Positions 43,579 through 54,356 of a stretch of DNA of 64,000 bases are shown piece by piece (position 1 is the first letter of the stretch; every line of letters starts with the position of its first letter). The notes beneath the pieces were generated by a model, which searched no databases, had not been told where the DNA came from, and saw only the letters and a list, made by a program, of their open reading frames with translations. The stretch spans positions 65,749,342-65,813,341 of the forward strand of contig CM047426.1 in NCBI GenBank assembly GCA_026168455.1. Reading direction: 5' to 3'. Made by a program: the position numbers and the translations under genes. The stretch comes from Theocolax elegans. Taxonomy: Eukaryota; Arthropoda; Insecta; Hymenoptera; Cerocephalidae.

Positions 43579-45470
43579 ATTTTTTTTTTTTTTTTTTCGT
43601 GGGAAACTGGAGAAATCTTACATAAGACGACGACGAGGGTCCGCACTCGTCGCCAGTGCCGGATTCTTACCGGCTAAAACTCCAAACCCAACGCTTTCAC
43701 CTGCCCAGCCCGGAACTGTTTTTCACATTACTTCAAGCTGGGAGGCGTGTCTGTGACGTGCGTCATTCGTTCCTTATTCTATCCTCCCACGTTGAGACTG
43801 CCACTTATCGTGAAGCGGCCTTTCTGGCGGTATCGAGCGCGCGCCTAAAGGTGGCACAGGCTCCGGACCCTGCCACGTGAGACACTGCCTCAGCATCCTT
43901 TGATGGACAAACAAAGCATTTGGGAGCGCTCTTGCAATTCTTAAGGTTGTGTCCAGGCTCGCCGCACTTGTAGCACGACGAGGACCTGTCCACTCCCTTA
44001 CAATTCCGTTTCGTGTGGCCGAAGTCTAGGCACCGATAGCACCTCTCGACCAAGACTCGATCCCGAACGCGACAGCTTACGAAGCCAACGCAAAGATGCC
44101 GCATCGACTTCAGCTTGTCAGCGCTCTCGTGATCCAGCTTCACGATGGCTGTCTTCTGTTGACTGCGGTTTAGGCCCAAAAGCGTCACCTCTCGGCCCTC
44201 AGGCGAAGAAGTAAGCACTTTATTTAGGGCCGCTACCACTTCGTCCCTCGTTGTGAGAGCGTCCAGGTCTCTGATCTCCAGGGTCACCCTTCGATCTCGG
44301 ACTCGAACTTCTCCCATTCCTTGCGTAGCACTACGCACTTTCTCCGCGAATACTGCTGCATTGGTTTTTTTGCCTAGCCGAAGCAGGACGTCCCTCCGCC
44401 CTGTGGGCCGCACACTCAGAACTTGCGCGCCACTGTCGTCCGGATTCACTTCCTTTCGAAGCTTCCCCAGAACTTCAGCAAACGTTCGGTCCCTCGCGAT
44501 TGTGACCACCAGGGTGGATACCGGCGCCTTCTGGTGCTTTCTCCTGTCAAGAGGCGCCTGTCCCGACTTAACCGTCGGCTTCTTCTTTTCCACCACAGGC
44601 TTGGACTTGGATTGCTCCTTGTTCTTACCAGGTGGTGGCACCTCCTTGCGAGGTTTCTTCTTCTTACGGCTTTTAGAGGCCTCGGGTGGGCTTTGAGGGC
44701 CCTCCCTACTCCTCTTTTGAGCCTTGGCTGTAGCCGCGATGACGGCTTTAGCAATGATGCCTCTTCTCTTAGGCCGCCGACGATTCTCGTGGCCAACTCG
44801 ATAATCCTCGACTTGGCACTTGTAATCATCGACTGCTAAAGACATCTTCTTCGTTTTCCCGTAGAGCTCTTGTACAAGAGCGTCTACGGTTTTCAGCCCT
44901 GTTTTGACGACCATGGAAATGTTAGGATGCTTTGCACAAGCTGCCAACATTGCCTGAAGTTCTCTTTTCAGATGGTCGTAAGTGGAGTCGATCTCCTCCT
45001 GCGCCTTCTCCACCTTCTTGTATTCCTTACGGAACACTTCTATCTCCTCTTGAGATTCTCTGCTATAGGCAGAGATGCCGCTGATGGCGCTACCAATGCT
45101 GGTAACGCTGCCGCTTCGTAACCTGCTTGCAGAAGCAAGACTCAGCATCTGGGATAGCGGCTGCTGTTGGGGGTTTTCTTTCGAGGACCCCGCCTCTGAC
45201 GTGATGTTAGAACTAAGCGGTTTGTGGCCTCCCCCAAAATCCATGAGGCCAGCGCCGGCCACCGGGGCTTTCACCCGATCGGAAACGACGACGGGATTCA
45301 CTCCTAGTTTGGAGTTGCCCGCTTGGGGTAGTATGTTTTCATCTCGCTTGCTCATACTTTTGGTTGTACTGTTTGGTCCACGGAGATTATTTTATTTCAC
45401 CTCTACCCTTCACGCTAGAGTGACGAGCATTCCCCCATCCGCCACCCGGGGGACGCGCCGCATACGGGGA
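43579..45470 (-). mobile_element. R1-clade LINE with ORF1 only
   Basis: Minus strand: a 5' UTR of about 115 bp, ORF1, a ~185-bp tail and a poly(A) run ending at 43579. No ORF2 (endonuclease, RT) lies between ORF1 and the tail. The 5' end is joined to Copia coding sequence at about 45470. It is either an internally deleted copy or a non-autonomous half-LINE. Confidence 0.75.
43805..45355 (-). CDS. R1-type LINE ORF1 (gag-like) protein
   Basis: 516 residues, apparently intact. N-terminal region Ser/Pro-rich; coiled coil around residues 100-135 (EEIEVFRKEYKKVEKAQEE); a long KR-rich stretch (195-265); then the ORF1 core with TFAEVLGKLRKEVNP, GRRDVLLRLGKK and an RRVTLEIRDLD segment. It ends with CCHC knuckles CYRCLDFGHTKRNC and CYKCGEPGHNLKNC plus a third degenerate C-x2-C..H..C. 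This is the RNA-binding gag-like protein of R1-clade elements, required for telomere- or rDNA-targeted relatives' particles. GC content is much higher than its surroundings. The start ATG is the first in frame after the 5' UTR. Confidence 0.9.
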   Translation of the reverse strand: MSKRDENILPQAGNSKLGVNPVVVSDRVKAPVAGAGLMDFGGGHKPLSSNITSEAGSSKENPQQQPLSQMLSLASASRLRSGSVTSIGSAISGISAYSRESQEEIEVFRKEYKKVEKAQEEIDSTYDHLKRELQAMLAACAKHPNISMVVKTGLKTVDALVQELYGKTKKMSLAVDDYKCQVEDYRVGHENRRRPKRRGIIAKAVIAATAKAQKRSREGPQSPPEASKSRKKKKPRKEVPPPGKNKEQSKSKPVVEKKKPTVKSGQAPLDRRKHQKAPVSTLVVTIARDRTFAEVLGKLRKEVNPDDSGAQVLSVRPTGRRDVLLRLGKKTNAAVFAEKVRSATQGMGEVRVRDRRVTLEIRDLDALTTRDEVVAALNKVLTSSPEGREVTLLGLNRSQQKTAIVKLDHESADKLKSMRHLCVGFVSCRVRDRVLVERCYRCLDFGHTKRNCKGVDRSSSCYKCGEPGHNLKNCKSAPKCFVCPSKDAEAVSHVAGSGACATFRRALDTARKAASR

Positions 45471-46156
45471 CAGATGATGATGGAGAATTACCACCTTACA
45501 GAGAACTCGTGCGATGTTTACAATACTTAGCTGTAGCTACTCGTCCAGATATTGCACATGCGGCTAGTGTACTTGGACAATTCAATGATTCATTCGGAAA
45601 GTCTCATTGGACTGCTGCTAAAAGAGTCCTGAAATATTTAAAAGGAAAAATGTTCATGAAAATAAATTACTATTTCAATAACAAATCATTTTATGGATTC
45701 GTAGATTCCGACTACGGTGCATCTCTGGATGATCGTCGATCTTTCACAGGCTATGTTTTTAAATTGGCTGGAGAAGTGATATCTTGGGATTCCAAGAAAC
45801 AACGTACCGTGGCCATGTCAACAACCGAAGCCGAATACATGGCGTTAAGTGAAGCCGCTAAGGAAGTAGTTCATCTTCACAGATTTTTGACGGAAATAAA
45901 CATCATAAATTTGGATAAAATCAAACTATTTAATGACAATTGTAGCGCTCAAAAACTAGCTGGCAATCCTGTTTTTCATTCTCGTACTAAACATATTGAT
46001 ATACGACATCATTTTGTAAGACAAGTAGTTGAAGATGGCTTATTGGATATTCAGCATGTTAATTCAAGTGAAATGGGAGCTGATTTATTAACGAAAAATT
46101 TATCTAAGATTAAACATGAAAATTGTATCAAAATACTAGGATTATCTATTGTTTAA
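45470..46156 (+). pseudogene. pol: Copia RT/RNase H C-terminal fragment
   Basis: The frame reads through YRELVRCLQYLAVATRPDI, the standard Copia connection region, then WTAAKRVLKYLKG, the RNase H aspartate segment GFVDSDYGASLDDRRSFTGY, STTEAEYMALSEAAKE and the terminal HSRTKHIDIRHHFVR. Open to a normal C-terminal stop at 46156. The upstream part of the element is cut off by the R1 element, so only the last 225 codons remain. Orientation is opposite to Copia-1, and this is a separate copy. Confidence 0.9.
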
Positions 46157-46189
46157 AAGTTTTAATATTTATATATTATTCTTATAAAC

Positions 46190-46266
46190 CGACACGGTGG
46201 CGGAGTGGCGGAAACGCACCTCGGTTGGTCATGAAAGTTAAGCAGCACCGAGCGCGGTTGACACTT
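46190..46266 (+). repeat. Chimeric tRNA/5S rRNA-derived fragment
   Basis: 46225-46266 (GTCATGAAAGTTAAGCAGCACC and CGAGCGCGGTTGACACTT) matches the internal control A-box region of 5S rRNA (GAAGTTAAGCAGC..CGAGCGCGGTC). The preceding 35 bp look like a tRNA A-box region (GGTGGCGGAGTGGCGG). The 5S 3' half is absent. Probably a SINE head or 5S retropseudogene. Confidence 0.65.
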
Positions 46267-46745
46267 AATAAAAAATAATAGAATAATAACTATTTTTGGA
46301 TGGTAAACAATTTTTGGATGGTAAATAATTTTTATTTATTATCTAGTTAATTTATTTATTAAATAAGATTTATATTTTATTTATTTTGGAAACATTAAGT
46401 TGTCGTAAGTTGTCAATAACTAACTAATATTTATTTTTTTACATTTTATTTATGTTTTTAATTGTAGAATACATTATAATTAAATTTAAAAATAATTTAT
46501 AAGATAATTATGAATTATATTATTATTATTATTATTATTATATTCCAGGTATAAGCGTATAGATACAATGTATTGTATATACTAAATACTGTTAAATATG
46601 TGCCTGCCTGCCATTTGAATTTGTGGTTAAATTGACAAATCTTATCATGACCGACACACGGTGTAAACTTGCACTGTACATATCGCATTACTGCACTCCT
46701 GTAATTATTCTTGTGTAGTAATATTGTATGAACAAATATTTACAG
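46267..46745 (+). repeat. Repeat 'A', upstream intron part of the LARP1 segment, copy 1
   Basis: Aligns with 52500-52968 with minor differences, including (TTA)n, CTGCCATTTGAATTTGTGGTT and ATTACTGCACTCCTGTAATT. It ends at the splice acceptor TATTTACAG of the first recognisable LARP1 exon, so it is probably intron. Confidence 0.8.
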
Positions 46746-48010
46746 AAGTAGTGCTGATACAAGTTGAAACGAAGGTTTCTTAGCTAGTGGTTACGGCAGT
46801 GCTCCGCAATCATTGTCAACTTTCCAACATCCTAGGTCATTCGTTATTGAAAGTAAACGGTTTCACTCAACAAGTGCATCATAAATATCATTCACATTGT
46901 TTAAAAGGTAAGATATTAAAAAATCTTGAATTTACTTTTTGTAACTAAGTTATAAATTCTTGATGTGATGATGATTATTATAATGTGTTTTAAAATCATG
47001 TTGACATAAATCACGTTGTTGTATTCACTATTTATAAAATTTACATAAAGTCATCATTCACTTTAGAATTCCTGGAATCTCTTTTTATTTCAGAGTGTAA
47101 AAACCTTTAGTATGGAGAAAGAGGTGAACACACTCTTCCAATTTTGGTCATTTTTCTTAAAGAATTTCAATTGCACTATGTACGAAGAGATTAGGACAAT
47201 AGCTTATGGAGATGTATGCGAAGGATATGAAGGATATTGTTATGGGTTTATATGTCTGTTTTGAATTTTTTTTATAATTACGGTTTAGAACAAAAATTAA
47301 GACCACAACTTTATAAAGATTTTGAAGTGGAAACAGCGAAAAATGATAAAAGTGGTAAGTGCATTTATCTACATAAGATATATATTTAGGATTTTTAGAT
47401 AGAAATTGTATTTTACAGTACAAATAAAATTTATATTTTGAAATTGTTATATTGATTTATATTAAAAAAATTAAATAAAAAAATATTGCTGTAAAGATTA
47501 AAATCATCTTTGTAAATAAAACATAGGTATATAAGATTTAAATTAATTTTATTTAGATCAAGTTTATGGACTGGAAAAATTCTGGGCGTTTTTTAAGTAT
47601 TATAAGTACTTAGATCAACTTCTTGTTGACACTAAATTATAAGAATATCTCCATAAATTTAAAACCACCGAAGATTTTAGAGAAGTAGAGGTGAATTAAG
47701 TTTTTAAAAAATATTCTATAATTTATTGGAAATTATTGATTTTATGTTAAGATTGGATATTTTTTGAGTAAACTTTAAATGAAAGATTCGTGTTAATTTG
47801 CGAATTTTTAAATCGCGTTTTATTTTTATTCAAATTATCATTAGATAAACATAATTGTATACTTTATAAATTTTAGCCTTGAATTAAATGAATTCTCGAG
47901 ATCACTAGCTGCTAATTGCCATAACAGAAGCGTATTGTGGAAAGCGCAAGCGGTATTGAAGCTTCATCATCGGGAAATCGTAGACGCCGATTACCAGATG
48001 GATCGAACAT
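46746..48010 (+). pseudogene. Larp1: LARP1 (La-related protein 1) DM15-region pseudogene with introns, copy 1
   Basis: Four exon-like blocks joined by GT..AG introns. Exon A 46746-46917: GFLASGYGSAPQSL..FQHP, donor GTAAGA. Exon B 47094-47354: NTLFQFWSFFLKNFN, MYEEIRTIA, then YGLEQKLRPQLYKDF, donor GTAAGT. Exon C 47557-47690: YGLEKFWAFFKYYKYLDQL, KFKTTEDFREVE, donor GTGAAT. Exon D from 47881, starting P-(E)-L-N-E-like. These are the HEAT-like DM15 repeats that bind mRNA caps in LARP1. Frameshifts, an insertion-derived stop (TGA near 47254) and a TAA at 47639 kill it. Because introns are retained it came from DNA duplication, not retrotransposition. Confidence 0.85.
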
Positions 48011-48689
48011 AGTAACAACACGATGCGGACATTATGGATAAATTTGAAGAAGTTGTCAAGACTACGAAAAAGTGAATGAGCTTACGAGTGGTAAGTCAAC
48101 GATGATGGAACACTCTGAGAACACATGTAGATAAAATCTTCTGCATTACTAATTTTTAAAATTTGGTCATTATAATTTAACAGGGTGCTTCGACATCACT
48201 ACAATTATTACTATCGTTGAGCTCGAACAGTGGTCTCGGTCTACAGCAGTCGCAGCAGCGACCACCTCTATTACCAATGCGGCTATTTGCGTCAATAAGT
48301 AATACTTTGTACTTGACATAATATAATGTCCCGTATAACGGTCGTGCCTAAAAATGTGGTTCAAACGAGCAATTTGAAATCGATCGAATTTATATTTTTT
48401 TACATTTTTTTGATACTTTTGTTGACTGTGCTGGTGGAAGTCACATTTTCCCGCCTTCCGGTTTACTCGAAATTATTACACATGGTATCAACAGGTCTCG
48501 TCGCGAGTTCCAAGTTGCATATACATAATTTTAGTTATTTTGAATTGTATAAATTCGATAATCAAGCAGCTAATGTCCTGATTTTTGTAAGTACTGAAAA
48601 TTGTTTTATATGTTTTGCAGCATGTGTAGTATAATTCTAGAATCTTTCGGGTGTCCTACATATAAATCCTTTATCCATAGGATATATAT
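48011..48689. other. Unassigned sequence after LARP1 copy 1
   Basis: Includes an open frame of 102 codons (48326-48634) with a hydrophobic segment, but without recognised motif and in AT-rich DNA. I do not call it a gene. Confidence 0.3.
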
Positions 48690-49105
48690 GTGTGTGTGTG
48701 TGTTTATATGTATATCAGATGAATGTAATGTAATTATATGTAGTAAATGTTTAATTAAATATAGAAAATTTATGTTTTAATTATATTATTCTGTTTTTTT
48801 TTCTGTTCCTAAATAGATTACCTGCCACTTTTTGTGTATGAGTATGAAGATATAATTTTATTGAATACATTAAAATTATTGGTTTCAACAACTTCGATTG
48901 GCACATATACAGTTGTACTCAAGTCTCGTTAGATATAAAATTGCTTCTACATCTTTAGAATACACATTGTAATTTTTATATATATTATAAAACTTGTATC
49001 TGATCATATACGACGTTGAAGATTTTGTCTTTTGAAAACTTTCATTACTATTGGGCTTTGGGACGAAAATCCTTCTGTAAGTATAGGTTACCAAACTCTT
49101 CCAAA

Positions 49106-49160
<55 letters not shown>

Positions 49161-49425
49161 ATATATCAGATAAATGTAATATACATGTAGTAAATATTTA
49201 ATTGAATATAGAAAATTTATGTTTTATATTATTCTGTTTCTTTCAGTTTCTAAGTGGATTACCTGCCACTTTTTGTGTATGAGTATGAAGATATATTTTT
49301 AATGAATACGTTAAAATTATTGGTCCCAACAACTTTGATTAGCACATATAGAGTTGTACTCAAGTCTCGTTAGATATAAAGATGCTTCTACATCTTTAGA
49401 ATACACATTGTGATTTTTCATTGAA
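48690..49425 (+). repeat. Tandem duplication of a ~290-bp segment
   Basis: 48720-48985 and 49150-49425 repeat the same landmarks: ACCTGCCACTTTTTGTGTAT, GTACTCAAGTCTCGTTAGAT and TTTAGAATACACATTGT. (TG)n and (AT)n tracts sit at the start of both copies and mark the likely breakpoint. Confidence 0.9.
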
Positions 49426-49449
49426 ATTGTTCTCTAATATTTGATAAAA

Positions 49450-49660
49450 ACCTTGCAACAATATTTTATAAAAAGTTGCCAAAATCATTATAAGAAACAA
49501 TTTTGAAATATTTTATAAAACCTTGCAGCAACATCGCATGAAACATTTCGGAAGGATTTGTGCAAGGGACATAGCAATGTTGCAGGAACCTATTCATAGA
49601 AATATTTCAGAAACCTTGCAAACCTTACATGAAACCTTGCAGAAACCTTGCACCAAGATT
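49450..49660 (+). repeat. Degenerate ACCTTGCA repeats
   Basis: AAACCTTGCA or close variants recur at irregular 15-60 bp spacing up to the ORF at 49668 and contribute the ORF's spurious upstream codons. Confidence 0.6.
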
Positions 49661-49667
49661 TCATGCT

Positions 49668-49967
49668 ATGTGGGTTGGAACTGGGGATCTCGACTACACG
49701 GGAATCGGAAATATTATTCGAGACCGCTTATGCAACGCTGATCGGATTTTCGTCAATGGTGGTTTGAGAAAAGAGTGGCTTGAACGTTTCAACATTCCGG
49801 TCAGTGATATCGACGAGTGGGGTTATCAAACCTACGACCATCCTAAATTAGCAACAGTCTGTTCCAATCACAATAATGCATGCAAAACTATTTGTGCTTT
49901 ACATAATGTAAAGTTAATGCGTCAATTTTATATAAAAAAATCTATCATGGAATGGGAACATATATAA
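49668..49967 (+). CDS. Orphan protein of the 'IxVxGxxKxxWL' family
   Basis: About 99 residues from an internal ATG; upstream codons derive from simple repeats. Pattern: TGDLDYTGIGNIIRD, ADRIFVNGGLRKEWLERF, IDEWGYQTYDHPK, then C-x3-N-x2-C-x3-C-x-LHNV, a Cys/His cluster resembling a metal site. The middle strand matches the remnant at 1867-2109. Relatives appear in insect genomes beside Polinton-like genes. The N-terminal half of the family seems missing. A 50-codon ORF starts 7 bp after its stop, an operon-like spacing more typical of a virus or mobile element than a host gene. Function unknown. Confidence 0.5.
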   Translation: MWVGTGDLDYTGIGNIIRDRLCNADRIFVNGGLRKEWLERFNIPVSDIDEWGYQTYDHPKLATVCSNHNNACKTICALHNVKLMRQFYIKKSIMEWEHI

Positions 49968-49974
49968 ATGCATT

Positions 49975-50127
49975 ATGGGAGTGTACAGCACTATACTTTA
50001 TTTGTTACCTTGCTTGGGTAAGAAAAGTAGACGTCCAAATAAACGTCTTTTAAAATTAAAAAGAGAGATACGATTAGCAAACGTTAAAGCAGGTGCTTAC
50101 ATTTATGATGAAATAGACGGCATCTAA
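49975..50127 (+). CDS. 50-residue basic small ORF
   Basis: Begins 7 bp after the stop of the preceding gene. Hydrophobic N-terminus (STILYLLPCLG) followed by a basic stretch (KKSRRPNKRLLKLKREIRL) and an acidic end (YDEIDGI). It stops 12 bp before the GC-rich hairpins. Codon content is coherent, but length makes chance possible. I know no homologue. Confidence 0.4.
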   Translation: MGVYSTILYLLPCLGKKSRRPNKRLLKLKREIRLANVKAGAYIYDEIDGI

Positions 50128-50138
50128 ATGAAGATATA

Positions 50139-50275
50139 CTAGGGGGGACGAACCCCCCTGCGCGCTGCCGCGCGCCTCGCGCACAAGTTGCTGTTCTCAG
50201 GCTACGCCTGAGATCAGAAACTTATAAGGCGCGACCGAATATAACTCGCGCTTCGCGCTCGCACCGTTCGTGGTT
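50139..50275 (+). repeat. Cluster of GC-rich hairpins, copy 2
   Basis: It has the same series of perfect palindromes as 14281-14415 (GGGGGGACGAACCCCCC, GCGCGCTGCCGCGCGC, CTCAGGCTACGCCTGAG, GCGCTTCGCGCTC). Here it directly follows two ORFs, which suggests a 3' end or terminator-like position. Confidence 0.85.
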
Positions 50276-52370
50276 TTTTTTGTTATTCTATAAAATAATA
50301 ATAATAATAAAAATTAGAATTGTAATTATAGTGTGCAAAATTATTATTTTGCATATACATATGTATTCTAATAATAAATTTAAAATGTATTTATAGTTGT
50401 TAAATTTTACATATTATTCTAATATTCTGAATATCAATGTATTGAGGAAAAAAGTGTTGTTCCTCAAAGATCTCAAAAATTAAAAAAAAATATATTTGGT
50501 AAGAAAGAAGTAATAGGAAACATATTTCTGAAAGAAGAGTTAACGTGATTTGAAAAAAATATATATGGGCTATTTCACGTCAAGTGGTACGATGAAAATT
50601 TTAAATCGCTCCAAAATTTGAAAATAGGCTGGAAATATCTTCCAGAAGATAGAAAAAAAATTTTAGGTGTTAAAAATAATTTGCCTGAGAGTTATTCCAC
50701 CATAAAAAATGGAAATTTTTCAATTTTTTAGGAAAATTTCTATTTTCAAAGCCATTTATTTCAAAATCTATTGATTTTTTTTAATAAACATTACAAACAA
50801 CTTTTGTTTAAAATAATCTTTAAAACTTATCTACCTGGGTTACAATTCTTAATTTTAACTTCTCGAAGAGATAGAACGCCCGAAAATATTGAATATCAAA
50901 AAAAGGCGACCACGCCACAATCGATTTTGATCTAACACCGCTCAAAAGATCACATTTTTCGAGAGCTTTCGAATGGCTTGGGTTCGATTATTGGCCAAGA
51001 CCGCTGTTGTAGGTTATGCCCTAAAATACATAAAAATGAGTGATTTTATGAGGTTTATGAGGCATAACTTATACCAGCGATCTTAGCCAATAATCTAACC
51101 CAAGCCATTCGAAAGCTTTTGAAAAATGTGATCTTTTGAGCGGTGTTAGATCAAAATCGATTGTGGCGTGGTCGCCTTTTTTTGATATTCAATATTTTCG
51201 GGCGTTCTATCTCTTCGAGAAGTTAAAATTAAGAATTGTAACCCAGGTAGATAAGTTTTAAAGATTATTTTAAACAAAAGTTGTTTGTAATGTTTATTAA
51301 AAAAAATCAATAGATTTTGAAATAAATGGCTTTGAAAATAGAAATTTTCCTAAAAAATTGAAAAATTTCCATTTTTTATGGTGGAATAACTCTCAGGCAA
51401 ATTATTTTTAACACCTAAAATTTTTTTTCTATCTTCTGGAAGATATTTCCAGCCTATTTTCAAATTTTGGAGCGATTTAAAATTTTCATCGTACCACTTG
51501 ACGTGAAATAGCCCATATATATATACATAATTTTCATATGTTTATATAAAACCATAGTTTTGTTTTTTTACATTAATGTTTCTTTTAAAGAATATTTGGT
51601 AAATATATTTTGGACAGTAAAGGGAAGTAAATGTGATAAAATATTGTACCATTTAAATTTGTCTATATGAAAATGTATAATTAATTATTTTTTCGATATA
51701 GAGCAACATTCATGTATATTGTTTAAATTTGTTAATTTTTTATTTACTGGTATAACTGTTTATGTTGATTATGTTCCTGAAATTGAAATTTAATTTAAGA
51801 AAAATTGTTAATATTATTTAATATTAAAGATAGGCTTAAATGTAGAAAAAATTCGTTATGTTTATTTAACGTTCAAGTCCAAATTTTTCAAGTTTAAGAA
51901 CAAAGTTTTTTGTTTAAATTTATATAAAAATTTTAATTAAATTTTAATTTAAAATTTTAGAAAACGGTTTGACGTTTAGATTTCTTTTAAAATTTTATTT
52001 TTGTGTGTGGTAAATATTTTTTATTGTTTTATATTTTTTTTATCAAATTTTGTTATAAAAATATTAGTTTTTTTTAATAAATAAATTTTTTTATTGTATT
52101 TCTTTTTTTTTCTATTCGATTTTTTGTATTAAAAAATAAATAAAAAAAGAGAATTGTTATAAATAAATATTTTTATAAAAAAATAAAAGAGATTTGAAAT
52201 TCTAATTTGGATACGGGACGCGGGTTACATAAAATGCGATATACATTGTACTTATGTGTATATGATGGCGCTGATGGTGCTATTTAAACGGACAATAAAT
52301 ATAGCGGATAGTTAGTTTATTTATTTTATTGTGTATATAAAATTATGTATATACATTATGTATATATATA
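50276..52370 (+). repeat. Dispersed repeat 'B', fullest copy
   Basis: Its first part matches 14416-14780 (minus the SINE) and 25742-26240; the second part matches 12305-12860 inverted. It is interrupted by a 950-bp palindromic element. No reading frame. The position equivalent to the Gypsy insertion is about 50394 (TTTATAGTTGT). Confidence 0.85.
50566..51515. mobile_element. 950-bp near-perfect palindromic element, second family
   Basis: Starts TGGGCTATTTCACGTCAAGT and ends with its inverse; arms of about 455 bp, centre near 51040. TA-rich flanks; the repeat-B copy at 25895-25915 lacks it. Its ends resemble those of the 39787-40780 element (TGGGnTATTnCACGTnAAGTGGT), but the arms differ, so they are two related families. 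No ORF. Confidence 0.93.
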
Positions 52371-52489
52371 TTACGTATACACATAGTTTTTTTTATATGA
52401 TTTTCATCAAGTTTTACTGTGTGATATGAGTTATTCTAATATAAAGTTAAGTGAGCATTACAAAATAGCGGAAGCTCTTGTCCAGTATT

Positions 52490-53390
52490 TGTCCAATGTT
52501 GGCAGTGTTTGAAAATAATAGAATAATATCTATTTTTAGATGGTAAATAATTTTTATTTATTATCTAGTTAATTTATTTATTGTATAAGATTTATATTTT
52601 ATTTATTTTTGAAAACATTAAGTTGTCATTAACTAAGTAATATTTATTTTTTTACACTTTATTTATGTTTTAAATTGTCGAATACATTATAAGTAAATTT
52701 AAAGATAATTTATAAGATAATTATGAATTATATTATATTATTATTATTATATTCAAGGTATAACCGTATAGATACAATGTACATATTGTATATACTAAAT
52801 ACTGTTGTTAAATATGTCCCTGCCATTTGAATTTGTGGTTGAATTGACAATTCTTATCATGACAGACACACAGGGTGAAAACTTACACTGTACATAGCAT
52901 TACTGCACTCCTGTAATTATTCTTGTGTATTAATATTGTATAAACAAATATTTACAGAAATAGTGCTGATGCAAGTTCAAACAATTAAGGTTTCTTAGCT
53001 AGTGGTTACGGCAGTGCTCCGCAATCATTGTCAACTTTCCAACATCCTAGGTCATTCGTTATTGAAAGTAAACGGTTTCACTCAACAAGTGCATCATAAA
53101 TATCATTGACATTGTTTAAAAGGTAAGATATTAAAAAATCTTGAATTTACTTTTTGTAACTAAGTTATAAATTCTTGATGTGATGATGATTATTATAATA
53201 TGTTTTCTTTTCTTAGCTAAAGAAATCATGTTGATATAAATCATGTTGTATTCATTATTTATAAAATTTACATCAATTCACTTTAGAATGCATGGAATCT
53301 CTTTTTATTTTAGAGCGTAAACAACTTGGTATAGGGAAGTTACAAGTGGTGAACACACTTCCAATTTTGGTCATTTTTTCTAAATCATTT
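52490..53390 (+). pseudogene. Larp1: LARP1 segment pseudogene, copy 2
   Basis: Same structure as copy 1: intron part, exon A 52969-53122 (ASGYGSAPQSL), GTAAGA donor, intron, then exon B from 53314 reading ERKQLGIGKLQ, a LARP1-like stretch that copy 1 has lost. It breaks off around 53380, just before the large TIR element. The two copies share introns and exons at high identity, so they are segmental duplicates. Confidence 0.85.
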
Positions 53391-53724
53391 GAAATACCTT
53401 TATTATAAATGTTATTTAATAATATTCCCTATTAAAAAAGTTAGTACGAATTTAGTACAAAATCAGCACTAAATTTAGGGCAAAATCAGTACAAAATTCA
53501 TACGAAATTCGTCCGAAATTTGTACAAAATTCGTACCCTAAAAGTCCGAATTTACAGTTCTAAATAAGCACAAAATTCATGCAAATAATATACAGAATTT
53601 GTACAAAATTTGTACAAAATTAGAACAAAATTCGTACGAAATTCGTACATCATAATTTATACTAAATTTGTACGAATTTTATTTAAAAAATTTACGCTGA
53701 TTCAGTACTGATTTCATATTGAAA

Positions 53725-53878
53725 TCAATATGAAATCATCACTGCATCAATATGAAATCATCACTGCATCAATATGAAATCATCACTGCATCAATATGAA
53801 ATCATCACTGCATCAATATGAAATCATCACTGCATCAATATGAAATCATCACTGCATCAATATGAAATCATCACCGAA
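53725..53878 (+). repeat. 22-bp tandem repeat, 7 copies
   Basis: CATCAATATGAAATCATCACTG repeated seven times inside the left inverted end. The right end has a single related unit, so the array is a local expansion. Confidence 0.95.
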
Positions 53879-54287
53879 TCAGAGTAAACTCAGTACTGAA
53901 TCAGCAGTAACTTTTTCCCACAACGCAGAATTGAATTGGTACAAAATCAGTACAAAATCAGGATTTAATCAGTACAAAATCGGTATTGAATGTTTACTGA
54001 ATCTGCGATGAATCAGAGTTACACGCAGAGTAATAAAACAATAAAAGTTAATTTATATGTTATTAATAAAAGTGAGTAATCACATACCGTAACACGTGTT
54101 TAATCACATGATTTTTTACATTTGAAATAAAATGAATTTATCGTTCGGTGATATTTATATGTGTAAATTATATACTATCGGTCTCTCCGAACTAAATACT
54201 TTATTTTAGATTAAAGTAGGCCTATCGTACTCTTTGTCCACTATGGCTGGTGGAATTTCCCAGAGTACGGCCTATTAAAATAATTAA

Positions 54288-54356
54288 AGGCGTTTCGTCC
54301 TCGATCTCCAGCTTGGACTCCTCAGTAAGGAACTGGAGATCTTACCTTAAACGCCT
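54288..54356 (-). ncRNA. Type III hammerhead ribozyme, minus-strand copy
   Basis: Minus strand in order: stem III AGGCG, U-U at the cleavage site (between 54350 and 54349), stem I UAAGG..CCUUA, core CUGAGGA, stem II GUCC..GGAC, GAAA, stem III CGCCU. All conserved core bases are present. The residue before the cut is U rather than C, which is permitted (not G) but usually slower. Confidence 0.9.

Noticed and set aside
46225..46266. Functional 5S rRNA gene
   Set aside because: Only the A-box part is present; both ends and box C region are missing.
46746..48010. Working LARP1 gene
   Set aside because: Multiple frameshifts and stops in exons, and a second broken copy 6 kb away.
48326..48634. 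102-codon hydrophobic ORF as a membrane protein gene
   Set aside because: AT-rich DNA gives hydrophobic frames by chance; no motif, no second copy, no context.
53725..53878. CRISPR-like array
   Set aside because: Seven pure 22-bp tandem units without spacers in a eukaryotic transposon end.
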